Below are positions 45,036 through 55,900 of a stretch of DNA of 64,000 nt, piece by piece (within the stretch, counting starts at the first letter, position 1; every line of letters begins with the position of its first letter). Source of the DNA: Yamagishiella unicocca (lineage: Eukaryota; Chlorophyta; Chlorophyceae; Chlamydomonadales; Volvocaceae); contig BDSL01000069.1 of the NCBI GenBank assembly GCA_003116995.1, positions 1-64,000 on the forward strand. Direction: 5' to 3'. Under the pieces are notes generated by a model. That model searched no databases. It saw only the letters and a program-made list of their open reading frames with translations, and had not been told where the DNA came from. The position numbers were made by a program, and so were the translations under genes.

Positions 45036-48000
45036 TCACCGGCCTGTCAGCCACACCGGCCGGTGCAGCACCACCTCCAGCGCCACGCCCTGACGCTCCG
45101 CCCCCCGCACGGCATTACCGTTGGCCGTTAGCGTCACCGCCCGCCTCGCGTCCCCCAGCCCGAACACCGCCAGCTGGTCGCAGCCCAGCTGGCCGGACAG
45201 CAGCTCCCGGCAGCGGGGGGAAAGCTCCTGGGGACCCCGGGGGGGGGGGGGGTCGAGGAAGACCCGGGGAGGGGGGGTGGCATGGAAACCGGTTACACAA
45301 CATGGGTAGGATAGCTGGCGCATTGTCTTCGGACACCTAGTTGTGGGCGCATGCTGGATCACTGGGAGCCCGGGGGGTTGGGGTTGGGGGAAGGAAGGAC
45401 GCGTGCAGGGATGCTGCATTGGTGGCGGGAGGGGAGAGGAGCGCGGGGAAGCACGGGTGCTTCATTGCAGCGCGAGATGGCGTGAAGGGAAGCCCTGAAC
45501 CCCCGCACGGGCTCCACCCTGGCGCCCTGCTCCCTGCCGCCCTGCCCTGCCCTGCCCCGTTCTCCAGCATACATCTCGAAATGTCTACCGGTATTCTAAA
45601 CAAGGTTTTCTTTCGTATTCGGGTCTTCCTTGCAGCCCTGCCCAGCCCCACCGCGGGCTGCTCCTCCGTCGCCACCACCGTCATCCGGTCCCGCAGCGCC
45701 GCCCAGCGCTCCCTCTCGCGGGGCCCCCCGAACATGTCCAGGAGCAACTGGGGACCGGGCGGAGGGGGATTATAGAAAAGAAGCGGGCGGATGGGGAGGC
45801 GGCGGGGTTACAAGTAATGAACCGGTAACTCGACTGGGGAAATATAGTTGGTGCATAGCCTTCATACTTCGGCGGGGGGGGGCCGTGTTGGGGGCATGTG
45901 AGCGAGCTGCTGTGCCCCCGAGCTGCTGCGCCCCCGGGCTGCTGTGCCCCGCATTCCACAACACACAGGATAAGGTAGGATGCGCTTCGGCGTGCACCCG
46001 CCGCAGGTACGGCACCGGCAACGTCCCCCGCCGCAGGTACGGCACCGGCAACGTCCCCCGCCGCAGGTACGGCACCGGCAACGTCCCCCGCCTAGATGGC
46101 GCACTGCGATAGGATGCTCCCGTACGGATGCCACGGCGTCGTACGGTACGGCACCTGGAACTGGCGGCAGGCCAGGTCCGCGGCCAGCAGCTGGCGGTCA
46201 GGTGCCAGCCAGGGGCTCAGCTCCCGCAGCAGGGGAGCCTGCCGCTCAGCAGCCAGGCACTCCTGCGGGCGGGGGTTCGAGGGAAACCCGTGGATGTCCG
46301 AAAAAACGTTTAAAACAGAAGTTTTGAGATGCATGCTGGAGAACTGGGTTGGGGATACGAAAGCCGAAGGTCGTAATAGGACCTTTGGCGGCTAAGCTAT
46401 ATCGGCTACGGCGAGACGCACGGGAGCGAGGACCCCACGCGACGCACGTATAGTTTTCGCAGAATCGGTTTTGGGCGCTAGTAGGAGAACTGTGGGAGTT
46501 GGGGCGCTATGGGAGAGCGGCCATCGCGGTCCGGTCCCAGTCCCGGTCCTAGTCGGAGGCCCCGGCCCGACCCGCCCGAATACCGACCAGATGCGGGCGG
46601 GGGGGGGGGGCCAGGTTAGAGCAGGGGGGAGACGCGTGCTGTGGGGGGGGTGCCGGCAAGAGCCTTCAGGCTGCATGGGAGGAGGCATCAAAGGTGTGGC
46701 CAACTGGCTGTGTATCAACGCCACCCAGTGCTCCCCTGCCCGCTGCCCCCGGGTCTCTCGCCCTGAACTCCGCTCGCCAAACCCCTGAGCCCCCCTCGCC
46801 AAACCCAACCCCCCCCACTTCCCATGTCGAGTAAACGGTTATTGTCTGTAACCCCACCCTGCGCCCGCCACCACCCACCACCCAGTGCACTGTCCGCTGC
46901 GCCCACTGCTCGACGGCGGGGTCGTGCGCGCCGCCGTGGCTGAGCTCCGAAACCAGGCCGCACATGGTGGTGACGTCCAGGTTGGTGGTTTCGGGGCGCG
47001 GAGGGGGCGGCGGCAGGTGGCGCAGGGAGTCTGCGGGGTGTGCGCGGGTGCGGGGAGTGTTTGGTCAGCTCAGGACAGGTCAATTCTCAGGACAGGTGAA
47101 GTCAGCTCAGGACAGGTCAAGTCGGCTCAGGACAGGTCAAGTCAGCTCAGGACAGGTCAAGTCAGCTCAGGACAGGTGAAGTCAGCTCAGGACAGGTCAA
47201 GTCAGCTCAGGACAGATCAAGTCAGCTCAGGACAGGTCAAGTCAGCTCGGGACAGGTCAAGTCAGCTCAGGACAGGTGAAGTCAGCTCAGGACAGGTCAA
47301 GTCAGCTCAGGACAGGTCAAGTCACCTCAGGACAGCTCAAGTCAGCTCAGGACAGGTCAAATCAGCTCAGGACAGGTCAAGTCAGCTCAGGACAGGTCAA
47401 GTCAGCTCAGGACAGGTCAAGTCAGCTCAGGACAGGTCAAGTCAGCTCAGGACAGCTCAAGTCACCTCAGGACAGCTCAAGTCAGCTCAGGACAGGTCAA
47501 GTCAGCTCAGGACAGGTCAAGTCAGCTCAGGACAGGTCAAGTCAGCTCAGGACAGGTCAAGTCAGCTCAAGTCAGGCCGGGTCAGGCCGGGTCAGGCCGG
47601 GTCAGGCCGGGTCAGGCCGGGTCAGGGTTCAAGTCGGGCAGCCAGCGGCTGGGGGTTGCCTCAGGTTCCTGTCGCCACTGCGAAGTTCCGTTACCGGCAT
47701 TCTGCCAACCAGACCCTATCTCAGAAATGAGGCGGCCTGCGGCAAGCTGCCTACATGCCCCAGATGAGTACTCGCGCCGCCGCCGATGCAGGTTATCCTA
47801 CTGATGCTTGCCACCCGCAACAAAAAACACACGGAATCCCCTCCCCACCCACCCACGCCCCTACCCGGCCCCACAGCCACGTGCGCCCCCATGGCCGTCA
47901 GCTCCCGCCGTACATCCACGTGCACCCCTGAGGGGAAGAACAGCACCACGCTGGGGGGCCGCCAGCGGCGGTGGTGCTGCGGGGCCGCAGCCACCGCGAG

Positions 48001-51000
48001 CAGCTCCGCAACCTGACGCCACAGACCCTTCACGTGGCGGGCGGCGCCTGGGCGGGTTCGAGGGAGACCCGTGGATGCCCGAAAAAACCGTTTAAAAACA
48101 GAAGTTTGGGCGGGTGGGGGAGGGGGAGTGTATAAGAGATCCCGCGAATCCACGGCCGACAAACCAAGGGCGATGAAGGTGGTGGTCCAGAGGAGAGGCG
48201 CGGCAATCGCCGTTATTGTTGCCATTGCCGTTATTGTTGTTGTTGTGTGCCTCTTCACTTTGCCGATGCCTCGGTCGGTCCCGACCCAGAACGCGCCCCC
48301 CCCCAACCAGGGCTGCTGCGACTCGCGAGGCGGCCAGACAGCCCCGGCTGCCGACTCGCGAGGCGGCCAGACAGCCCCGGCTGCCGACTCGCGAGGCGGC
48401 CAGACAGCCCCGGCTGCCGACGGCTCCCCGCCCCCCTCCCCACCCCGCCCATCTTTGTGTCCTCCGTCTCCTATGTCATGTCTCCTATTTCGTGTCTCCT
48501 ATGTCGTGTCTCCTATGTCGTGTCTCCTATGTCGTGTCTCCTATGTCGTGTCTCCTATGTCGTGTCTCCTATGTCCTGTAACTGGGTCTTCTCACCCGGC
48601 CCCCCAAGCTGCAGCACTCACCCGTCCAGTGCACGCTCTCCAGGCCGAACACCTCCTGGTTCTTCACCTCGATCCAGCAGTGCCCGCCCTGACCCACCAC
48701 GTCAACCTCCACCGACACACTAGTGGCGGCGACGGCGCCGCCACCCTTGCCGCCGCCACCCTTGCCGCCGCCACCCTTGCCGCCGCCAACCTTGCCGCCG
48801 TCTCGGAGGGTCGACGCCACGGCCGCGGCCGGCGCGGTCGCCGCGCACCTCGCCCCGTCGTCCGCCGCGCCTGCTGGATCGGGCCGTGTAGCGCCGACAA
48901 CAGCGCCAACGCCCCCGGCATCGCTGCGGCGGCGGTGCCCATCTGCCGCTCCCGGGGAGGGGGGCTCCCCGGCGTTACCCGTGGCGGTGGAGAGCGATCG
49001 CTTCCGCCCCACCACCACCGCCGGCCCTGCCGCGCCAACAGTAGACGCAGCAACTGTGGCGGCACTGGCAGTAGCAGCAGAACACTCGTGCGCTGCGGGT
49101 GCTGCTGCCGCCAAGCAATCCGTTTGCGGCTGCGTCGCCGCCGCCACCGCCGCCGCCACCGCCGCCGCCGACGCCACCGCCACCGATGCCGCCGACGCCA
49201 CCGCCGACGCCGACGCCGCCGCGTCCACCCCCGAGGCGGCGGCAGCAACGGCGGTGGCGGCGGTGCCAGCACTGGGTGGCGGCCCCCCTGGCGGCATCAC
49301 CACCCGAGCCTGGAAGCGCCGCAGCACGCCCACCACCCCTGGAGCCAACTGCGCGGCCAGCAGCTCGCCCTGCAGCGGGTGGGGTTGAGCGGGGGCCTTT
49401 GTGGGCCGGTAGGGGTATATGGCCTAGGGTTGCCTCTCCCACCCTTCCCCTCCCTCCCCCTTCCTCGTCCCTTCCTCGTCGTTCGCTCGTCCCGCCCTCC
49501 CCCTCCCTCCGAAACACTCCCCCTCCCTCGTCCCTTCCTCGTCCTTCGCTCGTCCCACCCTTCCCCTCCCTCGTCCCTCCCTGGTGCGGTGAAAGGCCCA
49601 CCTGGAAGCCCCGCAGGTTGTTGATGATGCCCTGAACTCGGCCCAGGGTCAGAGGAAGGGGTCTCGCATCGCCGCCAGCAGCACCGCCAGCAGCACCGCC
49701 AGCAGCACCACCAGCAGCGCCGCCGCTGTCGCCTCCATTGGACGCAACCTCAGCGGCAGCGGTGGCGCCGACGACATCGGTGGTGTGCCCGTCGGCGGCG
49801 CCACTGGCGATGTGGCAGGTCTCCAAAGGCGCAACCGCCGCCGCCGCCGCGGCCGTTGCCTCATCCGCGGACGCCACGGCGGCAGCCGCAATATCCGCAG
49901 GCAAGCAGCAGCGCCGTACGAAATCCAGATCGCTCCGAATCCTGGAAATGGACAGAGGACAGACGGGCAGTGAGCCGCACGGCGCACCGTGCTGCCCCCG
50001 CCCGCCCGCCCGCCTGCGAGGCGCTCCGAGGCCTCAGCGGCCGGGACCCCCGCCCCACCCTAACACACACTCCCCGCGACGCCACCCGCCAGGCTGCGAA
50101 GGTCCCTATGACCGCAGCCACGTGTCCGGCGTACGGCCCTGCCTGCCCAGAACCCCCCCGCCCAGAACCCCCCTGCCCAGACCCCCCGCCCAGAACCCCC
50201 CTGCCCAGAACCCCCCCTTGCCCAGAACCCCCCCTTGCCCAGACCCCCCCTGCCCAGACCCCCCCTGCCCAGACCCCCCCCTGCCCAGACCCCCCCCTAC
50301 CCAGACCCCCCCTGCCCAGACCCCCCCTGCCCAGACCCCCCCTGCCCAGAACCCCCCCGCCCAGAACCCCCTGCCCAGACCCCCCTGCCCAGAACCCCCC
50401 TGCCCAGAACCCCCCTGCCCAGAACCCCCCTGCCCAGACCCCCCCTTGCCCAGACCCCCCCCTTGCCCAGACCCCCCCCTTGCCCAGACCCCCCCCTTGC
50501 CCAGACCCCCCCTGCCCAGACCCCCCCTGCCCAGACCCCCCCTGCCCAGACCCCCCCCTACCCAGAACCCCCCTGCCCAGAACCCCCCTGCCCAGAACCC
50601 CCCCTGCCCAGAACCCCCCCGCCCAGAACCCCCCTGCCCAGAACCCCCCTGCCCAGAACCCCCCCGCCCAGACCCCCCCCTTGCCCAGACCCCCCCCTTG
50701 CCCAGACCCCCCCCTTGCCCAGACCCCCCCTGCCCAGACCCCCCCCTGCCCAGACCCCCCCTGCCCAGACCCCGCCCTACCCAGACCCCCCCTGCCCAGA
50801 CCCCCCCTGCCCAGAACCCCCCCTGCCCAGAACCCCCGCCGCCCAGAACCCCCCTGCCCAGAACCCCCCTGCCCAGAACCCCCCTGCCCAGAACCCCCCT
50901 GCCCAGAACCCCCCTGCCCAGAACCCCCCTGCCCAGAACCCCCCCTTGCCCAGACCCCCCCCTTGCCCAGACCCCCCCTGCCCAGACCCCCCCTGCCCAG

Positions 51001-52264
51001 ACCCCCCCTGCCCAGACCCCCCCCTACCCAGACCCCCCCTGCCCAGACCCCCCCTGCCCAGACCCCCCCCTGCCCCACCTCCTCGCCATCTTGTCCATGT
51101 TGGCCACGTGGGGCCGGGTGGCGGCCAGGGTGGTGGCCACCTCCACAGCGCGCTGCAGCAACGACTGAGCGGTGCGAGCGGGTGAGTGAGTCCGGGCGGG
51201 GGGGGCAGAGAAGACCCGGTTACACGACATGCGAAACGGAGGGCAGGGCGGGCAGGGGACCGGACGGGAACCACGGCGGGGGGGCAGAGAAGACCCGGTT
51301 ACACGACACACGAAACGGAGTGCAGAAACAAGGGGGGTTGCGATGGGGGGGGCCGGTGTGATGCGGTGTGATGTTGCGAAGCTGGGTCTCCAAGTTATTG
51401 GTACGCGAGTAGTACGGAGAGCGGGTCAACGGCAACTTCCTCACCAGCCCCTAGCCCCCCCGAGTCCCGGGCCACAGACTCCCCCGGACATACACCTCCC
51501 CCTCCCCCCCCTTCGGTTCTTTTATGTAACCTCCCTGGAATCTGTAACCTCCCTGGACCCTGTAGCCTCCCTGGACCCTGTAACCTCCCCTGGACCCTGT
51601 AACCCCCCCTGGACCCTGTAACCCCCCCTGGACCCTGTAACCTCCCTGGACCCTGTAACCTCTCTGGACCCTGTAACCTCCCTGGACCCTGTAACCTCTC
51701 TGGACCCTGTAACCTCCCTGGACCCTGTAACCTCTCTGGACCCTGTAGCCTCCCTGGACCCTGTAACCTCCCTGGACCCTGTAACCCCCCCCTGGACCCT
51801 GTAACCCTCCCTGGACCCACCCGCAGCTCCTCGGCTGACGGCAGCACCTCCATCGCGTCCAGGTTCCCCGTCACCCGCAGCTCCAGGGAAAGCAGCACCT
51901 CCTGAGGCGGCTCGCCCTCCTGCTGCTGGTGCTGCTGCTGGTGCTGCTGCAGCCGGGAGAGCGGCGCAGCGGCGGCAGCTCCCACAGCCGTCGCTCCACC
52001 GCCGCCGCCCCCGCCGTCGCCGTTGCAACCCGCGGAGCCTGCGAGCGGCGGCAGCAAGGCTGGCCGGCCGGCCGGCTCAGCCCGTTGCGCCGACACAGCA
52101 GCAGCCGTGGCGGGCTGTGGGTGCGCATCCCCTGGAGCACCCGCATCTGTCGTGGCGTGCCCCCTCCCTGCAGCCGCATCGCCGTCGGAGGCATCGTCCG
52201 ACTCCGCCACCACCGTCGGCGGCGCCGTCAGCGCCACCGCCGCTGCGGCGGTCGACAAGGCCAT
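45036..52264 (-). CDS. DUF1308/UPF0415 protein (C7orf25-like, PIN-like domain)
   Basis: Nine exons on the minus strand give 781 residues: 52264-51821, 51164-51079, 49941-49602, 49369-48622, 48047-47865, 47030-46882, 46262-46155, 45747-45652 and 45227-45036, all GT-AG and in phase. The order of blocks follows human C7orf25: SLLQRAVEVATTLAATRPHV and IRSDLDFVRR (N-terminal helices), VEVDVVGQGGHCWIEVKN, PPSVVLFFPSGVHVDVRREL, TNLDVTTMCGLVSELSHGG (Asp618), LLLDMFGGPRERERW, then VFGLGDARRAVTLTAN (739-754). DUF1308 has been linked to PIN-like nucleases; biochemical function is not established. It is nearly twice the animal length: a ~150-residue N-terminal extension with Gln/His runs, and a large Ala/Ser and GGGKGGGGK-rich insert in exon 4. 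The start ATG at 52264 is the first in frame, but the frame stays open upstream with GTG codons, so an earlier exon cannot be excluded. Divergent from the ABCB gene. Confidence 0.9.
45988..46090 (+). repeat. 30-bp triplicate in DUF1308 intron 7
   Basis: Three exact copies of CGCCGCAGGTACGGCACCGG followed by CAACGTCCCC. Each contains CGCAG|GTAC, which on the plus strand mimics an acceptor next to a donor. Confidence 0.9.
46266..46593 (+). repeat. Long R1-containing element, DUF1308 intron 6 copy
   Basis: About 320 bp matching 30004-30325 with few differences, including GGCGGCTAAGCTATATCGGC and the GACCCGCCCGAATACCGACC tail. It abuts the exon 7 acceptor (46263-46265) in antisense orientation. 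Confidence 0.85.
47067..47625 (+). repeat. 20-bp minisatellite in DUF1308 intron 5
   Basis: About 25 copies of GTCAGCTCAGGACAGGTCAA with very little divergence (47067-47570), followed by five GTCAGGCCGG decamers. It contains no spacers and lies inside an intron. Confidence 0.93.
48318..48578 (+). repeat. Two adjacent minisatellites in DUF1308 intron 4
   Basis: 48318-48420 has three copies of a 33-bp unit with GACTCGCGAGGCGGCCAGAC. 48465-48578 has about eight copies of the 15-bp unit CTCCTATGTCGTGTC. They end next to a reverse R2 element at 48578-48600. Confidence 0.9.
50142..51072 (-). repeat. ~930-bp C-rich/G-rich minisatellite in DUF1308 intron 2
   Basis: About 65-70 units of CCCCCCTGCCCAGA(A/C) (plus strand), with variant units CCCCCTTGCCCAGA and CCCCCTACCCAGA in a higher-order pattern. 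On the transcribed sense strand it is GGGGGG-rich and could form many G-quadruplexes. It fills most of the intron between exons 51164-51079 and 49941-49602. Confidence 0.93.
51530..51812 (+). repeat. 18-bp minisatellite in DUF1308 intron 1
   Basis: About 15 units of CTCCCTGGACCCTGTAAC, ending directly at the exon 1 donor (51820). The unit itself resembles the GTAACCTCCC end of R2, so the array may have grown from an R2 copy. Confidence 0.9.
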
Positions 52265-52989
52265 CACCGCCTCCACGTCACTGACGGCGAGCTGTCGGAC
52301 CGCAAGGCCGAGTTGGTGTGGCGTTGACCTCCTCGGAGAGCAGCCCAGCCACAGTCCAGCAGAGGCGTGGAAAGATGAGGTGCAGCCCGCCGCCGCCAGA
52401 GGCGACGACGGCCGCCGGCTGTGCCGCAGGTGCAGCGCGCTGCTGGGTGTCGGGGAGGCCCGCAGACGACGGTGGTGGCGGCAAGGCCGCCCGGGCGCAG
52501 TTGCCTCTGTAGCTCTAGCTCAAACGAATGCGTAGTAAAAGGAGCATCCGCTGGCAGCCGGCGAGGGTGGGGATCCGGGAGGCTGCTAAGCCGGAGAAAT
52601 TGGCGAGAGGAGTGACCGCCCTGCCCAGAAAGTTTTTGCTAACAAGCTTTTCAAAATGATAGACAGTAGTGGCAGTGTTACGCTCCCTGTGGCGCTGGGG
52701 CTATTGGACATACAACGACCTTCTTTGCCAGGCATTGAGGATTTTGGTGCTCCCCGGTGCTCCCCTATGGAAAGGAAGAAAGGCTTCAAAGATAGCCTAT
52801 CTAGCACATGGCGGGAACACCTGCTTTCGTACATTTTTAGAAGCTTCGTACGATTCGTGACTGTTTTTGTTAGACCAACCACCACGAGTTCAACAATGCC
52901 GCACCCTTCAGGACTTACGCAAATAGTCGCAGGTTTCGGGCATCGTTATATTGCTGCCGCTTGAGGCTCACCGGCGCGCTCACAAAGCA
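52265..52989. promoter_or_regulatory. Divergent intergenic region between DUF1308 and ABCB genes
   Basis: 725 bp between two outward-facing starts. The 52530-52960 part is markedly AT-richer, as expected for a shared promoter. The DUF1308-proximal 250 bp keeps an open minus-strand frame that could be 5' UTR or an extra exon. Confidence 0.55.
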
Positions 52990-55900
52990 ATGATCAGCAC
53001 GGCCACATTCCTGCTGTGCCTCTTCGTGGTGGCTGAGCTCGTGACAGTATCATGGTAAGCGTTATCAATAGACGCGCCCTAGGGTAAGGACGCCACTGCT
53101 CGGGGCGCAGCACGCTTTGGACCACGCCTCCCAGGCCGATTCCATTGGCGACTCGGAACGCGCAGCCAACGCGAGCAGCTTTATCCGGATGGAGTTATAT
53201 TTGTACTCGTGCGTCGGTGCTAAGCAAATGGCGGCGCATCTCCTCGCGTCGCTTACCCTTCCTCCCTATACGCCGCCAGCCCGTCCACCGCACCCTCAAA
53301 CCTGCCCGCGATCATCATCTCCACCTGCCAAGCAATCAGCTGCCCCCCCAGCGCCTCGCATCATATAGCGGTGCCCCCGCTACCTGAACGCCCTGACACC
53401 CGACCCTTCCGGCTCTCTCGACGGCCTCACCACCAGATGTCCATCCCTCCCGACGCCCCCCACCCCATCACGGTCCCTCCGCCAATCGCTATTCGCCTTT
53501 ACTGCCCCTCCCCTCCCCTCCCCCCTCCACCTCCGCCCCTGCTTCGCTGTGCCACCTGCTCCCCGGCCCTCCCTTGCCTCTATGCATACCTACTTACCTA
53601 CATACACACACGCGCATTTACCCCTCTTTCCCCCGCTGTGCAGGTGTGCGCTGTGGCCCCTCCGCGGGGACCTGGCGCTGCTGCAGCACGCCTCCGGCTG
53701 GTGGGAGCTGTACAGCTTCGCACTGGGCAACCTGGTGGGGCTGCAAGAGGAGGGCGCAGGGGGGTTTTGCGGAAGATCCGCAGGGGGGCCCGCAGGGGGG
53801 CCCGCAGAGGGGGGCCACAGGGGGAGGGAGCGACGGGGCTGGCCCCCGAGGGACTGGGGGAGTCTGGGGCGGTGTCTGGGGCGGTGCCTGGGGCGGTGCG
53901 GCTGCGTCCTCAGGAGCTGGGACATGTGGGGTGCGGGGGTCGTACACCGGGGTTGTGTGCCGCCCCCTCCCTCTCTCACTCTCTCCCCATCTCCACCTGC
54001 ACCATCCACCCCCGCCTAGCCGCCGCGGTTTGTCCCCCTCACCACCCAGCCTAGCCTGACACGACGTGCACCTCCACCTCCCCCCCTCACCACCCAGCCT
54101 AGCCTGACACGACGTGCACCTCCACCTCCCCCCCTCACCACCCAGCCTAGCCTCACACGACGTGCACCTCCACCTCCCCGCCCCCAGGACGTGTTGTTGC
54201 TTGCGGTCGCTAAGGAGCTGACGCTGCTGGTGCTGCTGCTGTCCACCCCGGCCCGCAAGGCAAGGGGCGGCGGCCCGCCGGTGGCGTCAAACCACGAAAC
54301 GGTGGGCGGCGTGGTGCGGGGAGGGCTGGTTCGCCGGGCGGGTGGCGCGGGGGCGGACAGGAGTGGTGGGTGTGGGCGCGGTGAGGTGGGCCGCAGGGGC
54401 AGACGGGGCCTTATGTACGGCACGACGTCGCACCACGTGACGGAGAGAGAGGGACCCCCTCCAACATGCTACTCGCCTGCTGCTGCCCATCTTCGCGATG
54501 TGCTGTGTGATGGGAGTGTACCGTAATGAGGGTCAGCAAGGATGCAGGTAGCTGGCGACGCGACTCCATACGCGGGTCCAAACATACTTGCCCGCCGTCG
54601 CAAACGTCGCCAAGCCCCACTTGCCCCCCCCCCCGCTACGGCCCCCCCCCCAACGCCACGGCGTTACGGCACACCGCACCGCCCGCTTCCCGCCGTACGG
54701 CTTGGCGCGTCCGTACCGTACGACAGGTGAAGAAGGCCATCGTCGTGCTGTGCGGCGTGCACGCCGCGTTCCTGCTGGTGAAGGCGGCGGCGGTGGCGGT
54801 GACGGCGCCGCCGGATGTGTGGCCGACGCCGCCGTCGCCCGACGGCGGCCGTCACGGCGTTGTGGGCCTTGTGTACCTGTACGTCAGTGTGGGTAGGTGG
54901 GGGGGCACGTGCACGTGTGCAGTGGGGGGGATTTCGTCCAGCGGGCCTCGCGACATAGCGTCTTGCTTCTGGACGGGTGTGTTTTAAATATGCTGAGCTG
55001 AGCCGCGAAGGAGACTTAGCGCGAGGACGGGTGTGTTTTATAGATGCTGTGCTGAGCCGCGGACGAGGACGGGTGTGTTTTATAAATGCTGAGCTGAGCC
55101 GCGAAGTAGACGTAGCGCGACGGACGGGTGTGTGTGTGTGTGTGTGTGTGTGACGGGGGTGGAGGGAGACCCGTCGAGCAACCAAGGAGGAGAAGAGGGG
55201 AAGAGCGGAGAGGGGCTGAACCCGGGGCTCTGAAGGGCTCTTGGGGCCGGGAGGCGGCCGCGACCGCGACTCGGTCCACAACATGGGCTGCGCCCTCCGC
55301 CCTCCGCACCCAACCCAGGTTACCCCACTCAGCACCCCAAACCCACCCCAAATCCTACCCGCCCCCCGCCCCCCACCACACACAAACCACCTTTGCGCAG
55401 GCTTGGCACTTCACCCCTCCCTTCCCTCCATACACACACCCCACACACCCCTTCTCCCCCCCTCTCCCCCCCCCTCTCCCCCCCGCTCCCCCCCTCCCCC
55501 CCCCTCTCCCGCCACGTGCCGCGCCCTCCCTGCTCAGGCGTCAGCCTGCTGGCCAGCCTGGCCAGCCGGGTCCTGGCGCGAATGGTGGTTTCGGAGCGGG
55601 AGGATGAGTGGGAGGAGAGCGAGGGCGAGGTGGACCCCCTGCGGACGCCGCTGCTGGCGGCTGCGGCGGCCGCTGTGGGCGCGGAGGCGGGGACCGCCAA
55701 GGCCGGCGGGGCGGCTGCGGTGCCAGTCAGCGACGTCAAGAGCCGCCGGGCAGCTGCCGCGGTAGGGCTCGGGGGACGGGGCCGTGGGGGGGCGGGGGCT
55801 CGGAGGGTGCAAGGAAAACTCGTGCACGAAAAAAATCGTTAAACCATACGTTTGGAGATGCATGCTGGAGCGACTTGGTTGAGTAAACTAAAGTCGGGGG

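Noticed and set aside
47067..47570. Regular 20-bp repeats, considered as a CRISPR array
   Set aside because: The units are directly adjacent without spacers and lie in an intron of a eukaryotic gene.
49738..51361. Very long plus-strand open frames (about 316-501 codons) rich in Pro-Pro-Cys-Pro
   Set aside because: They are translations of the CCCCCCTGCCCAGA minisatellite inside a DUF1308 intron; they stay open in several frames and have no domain.
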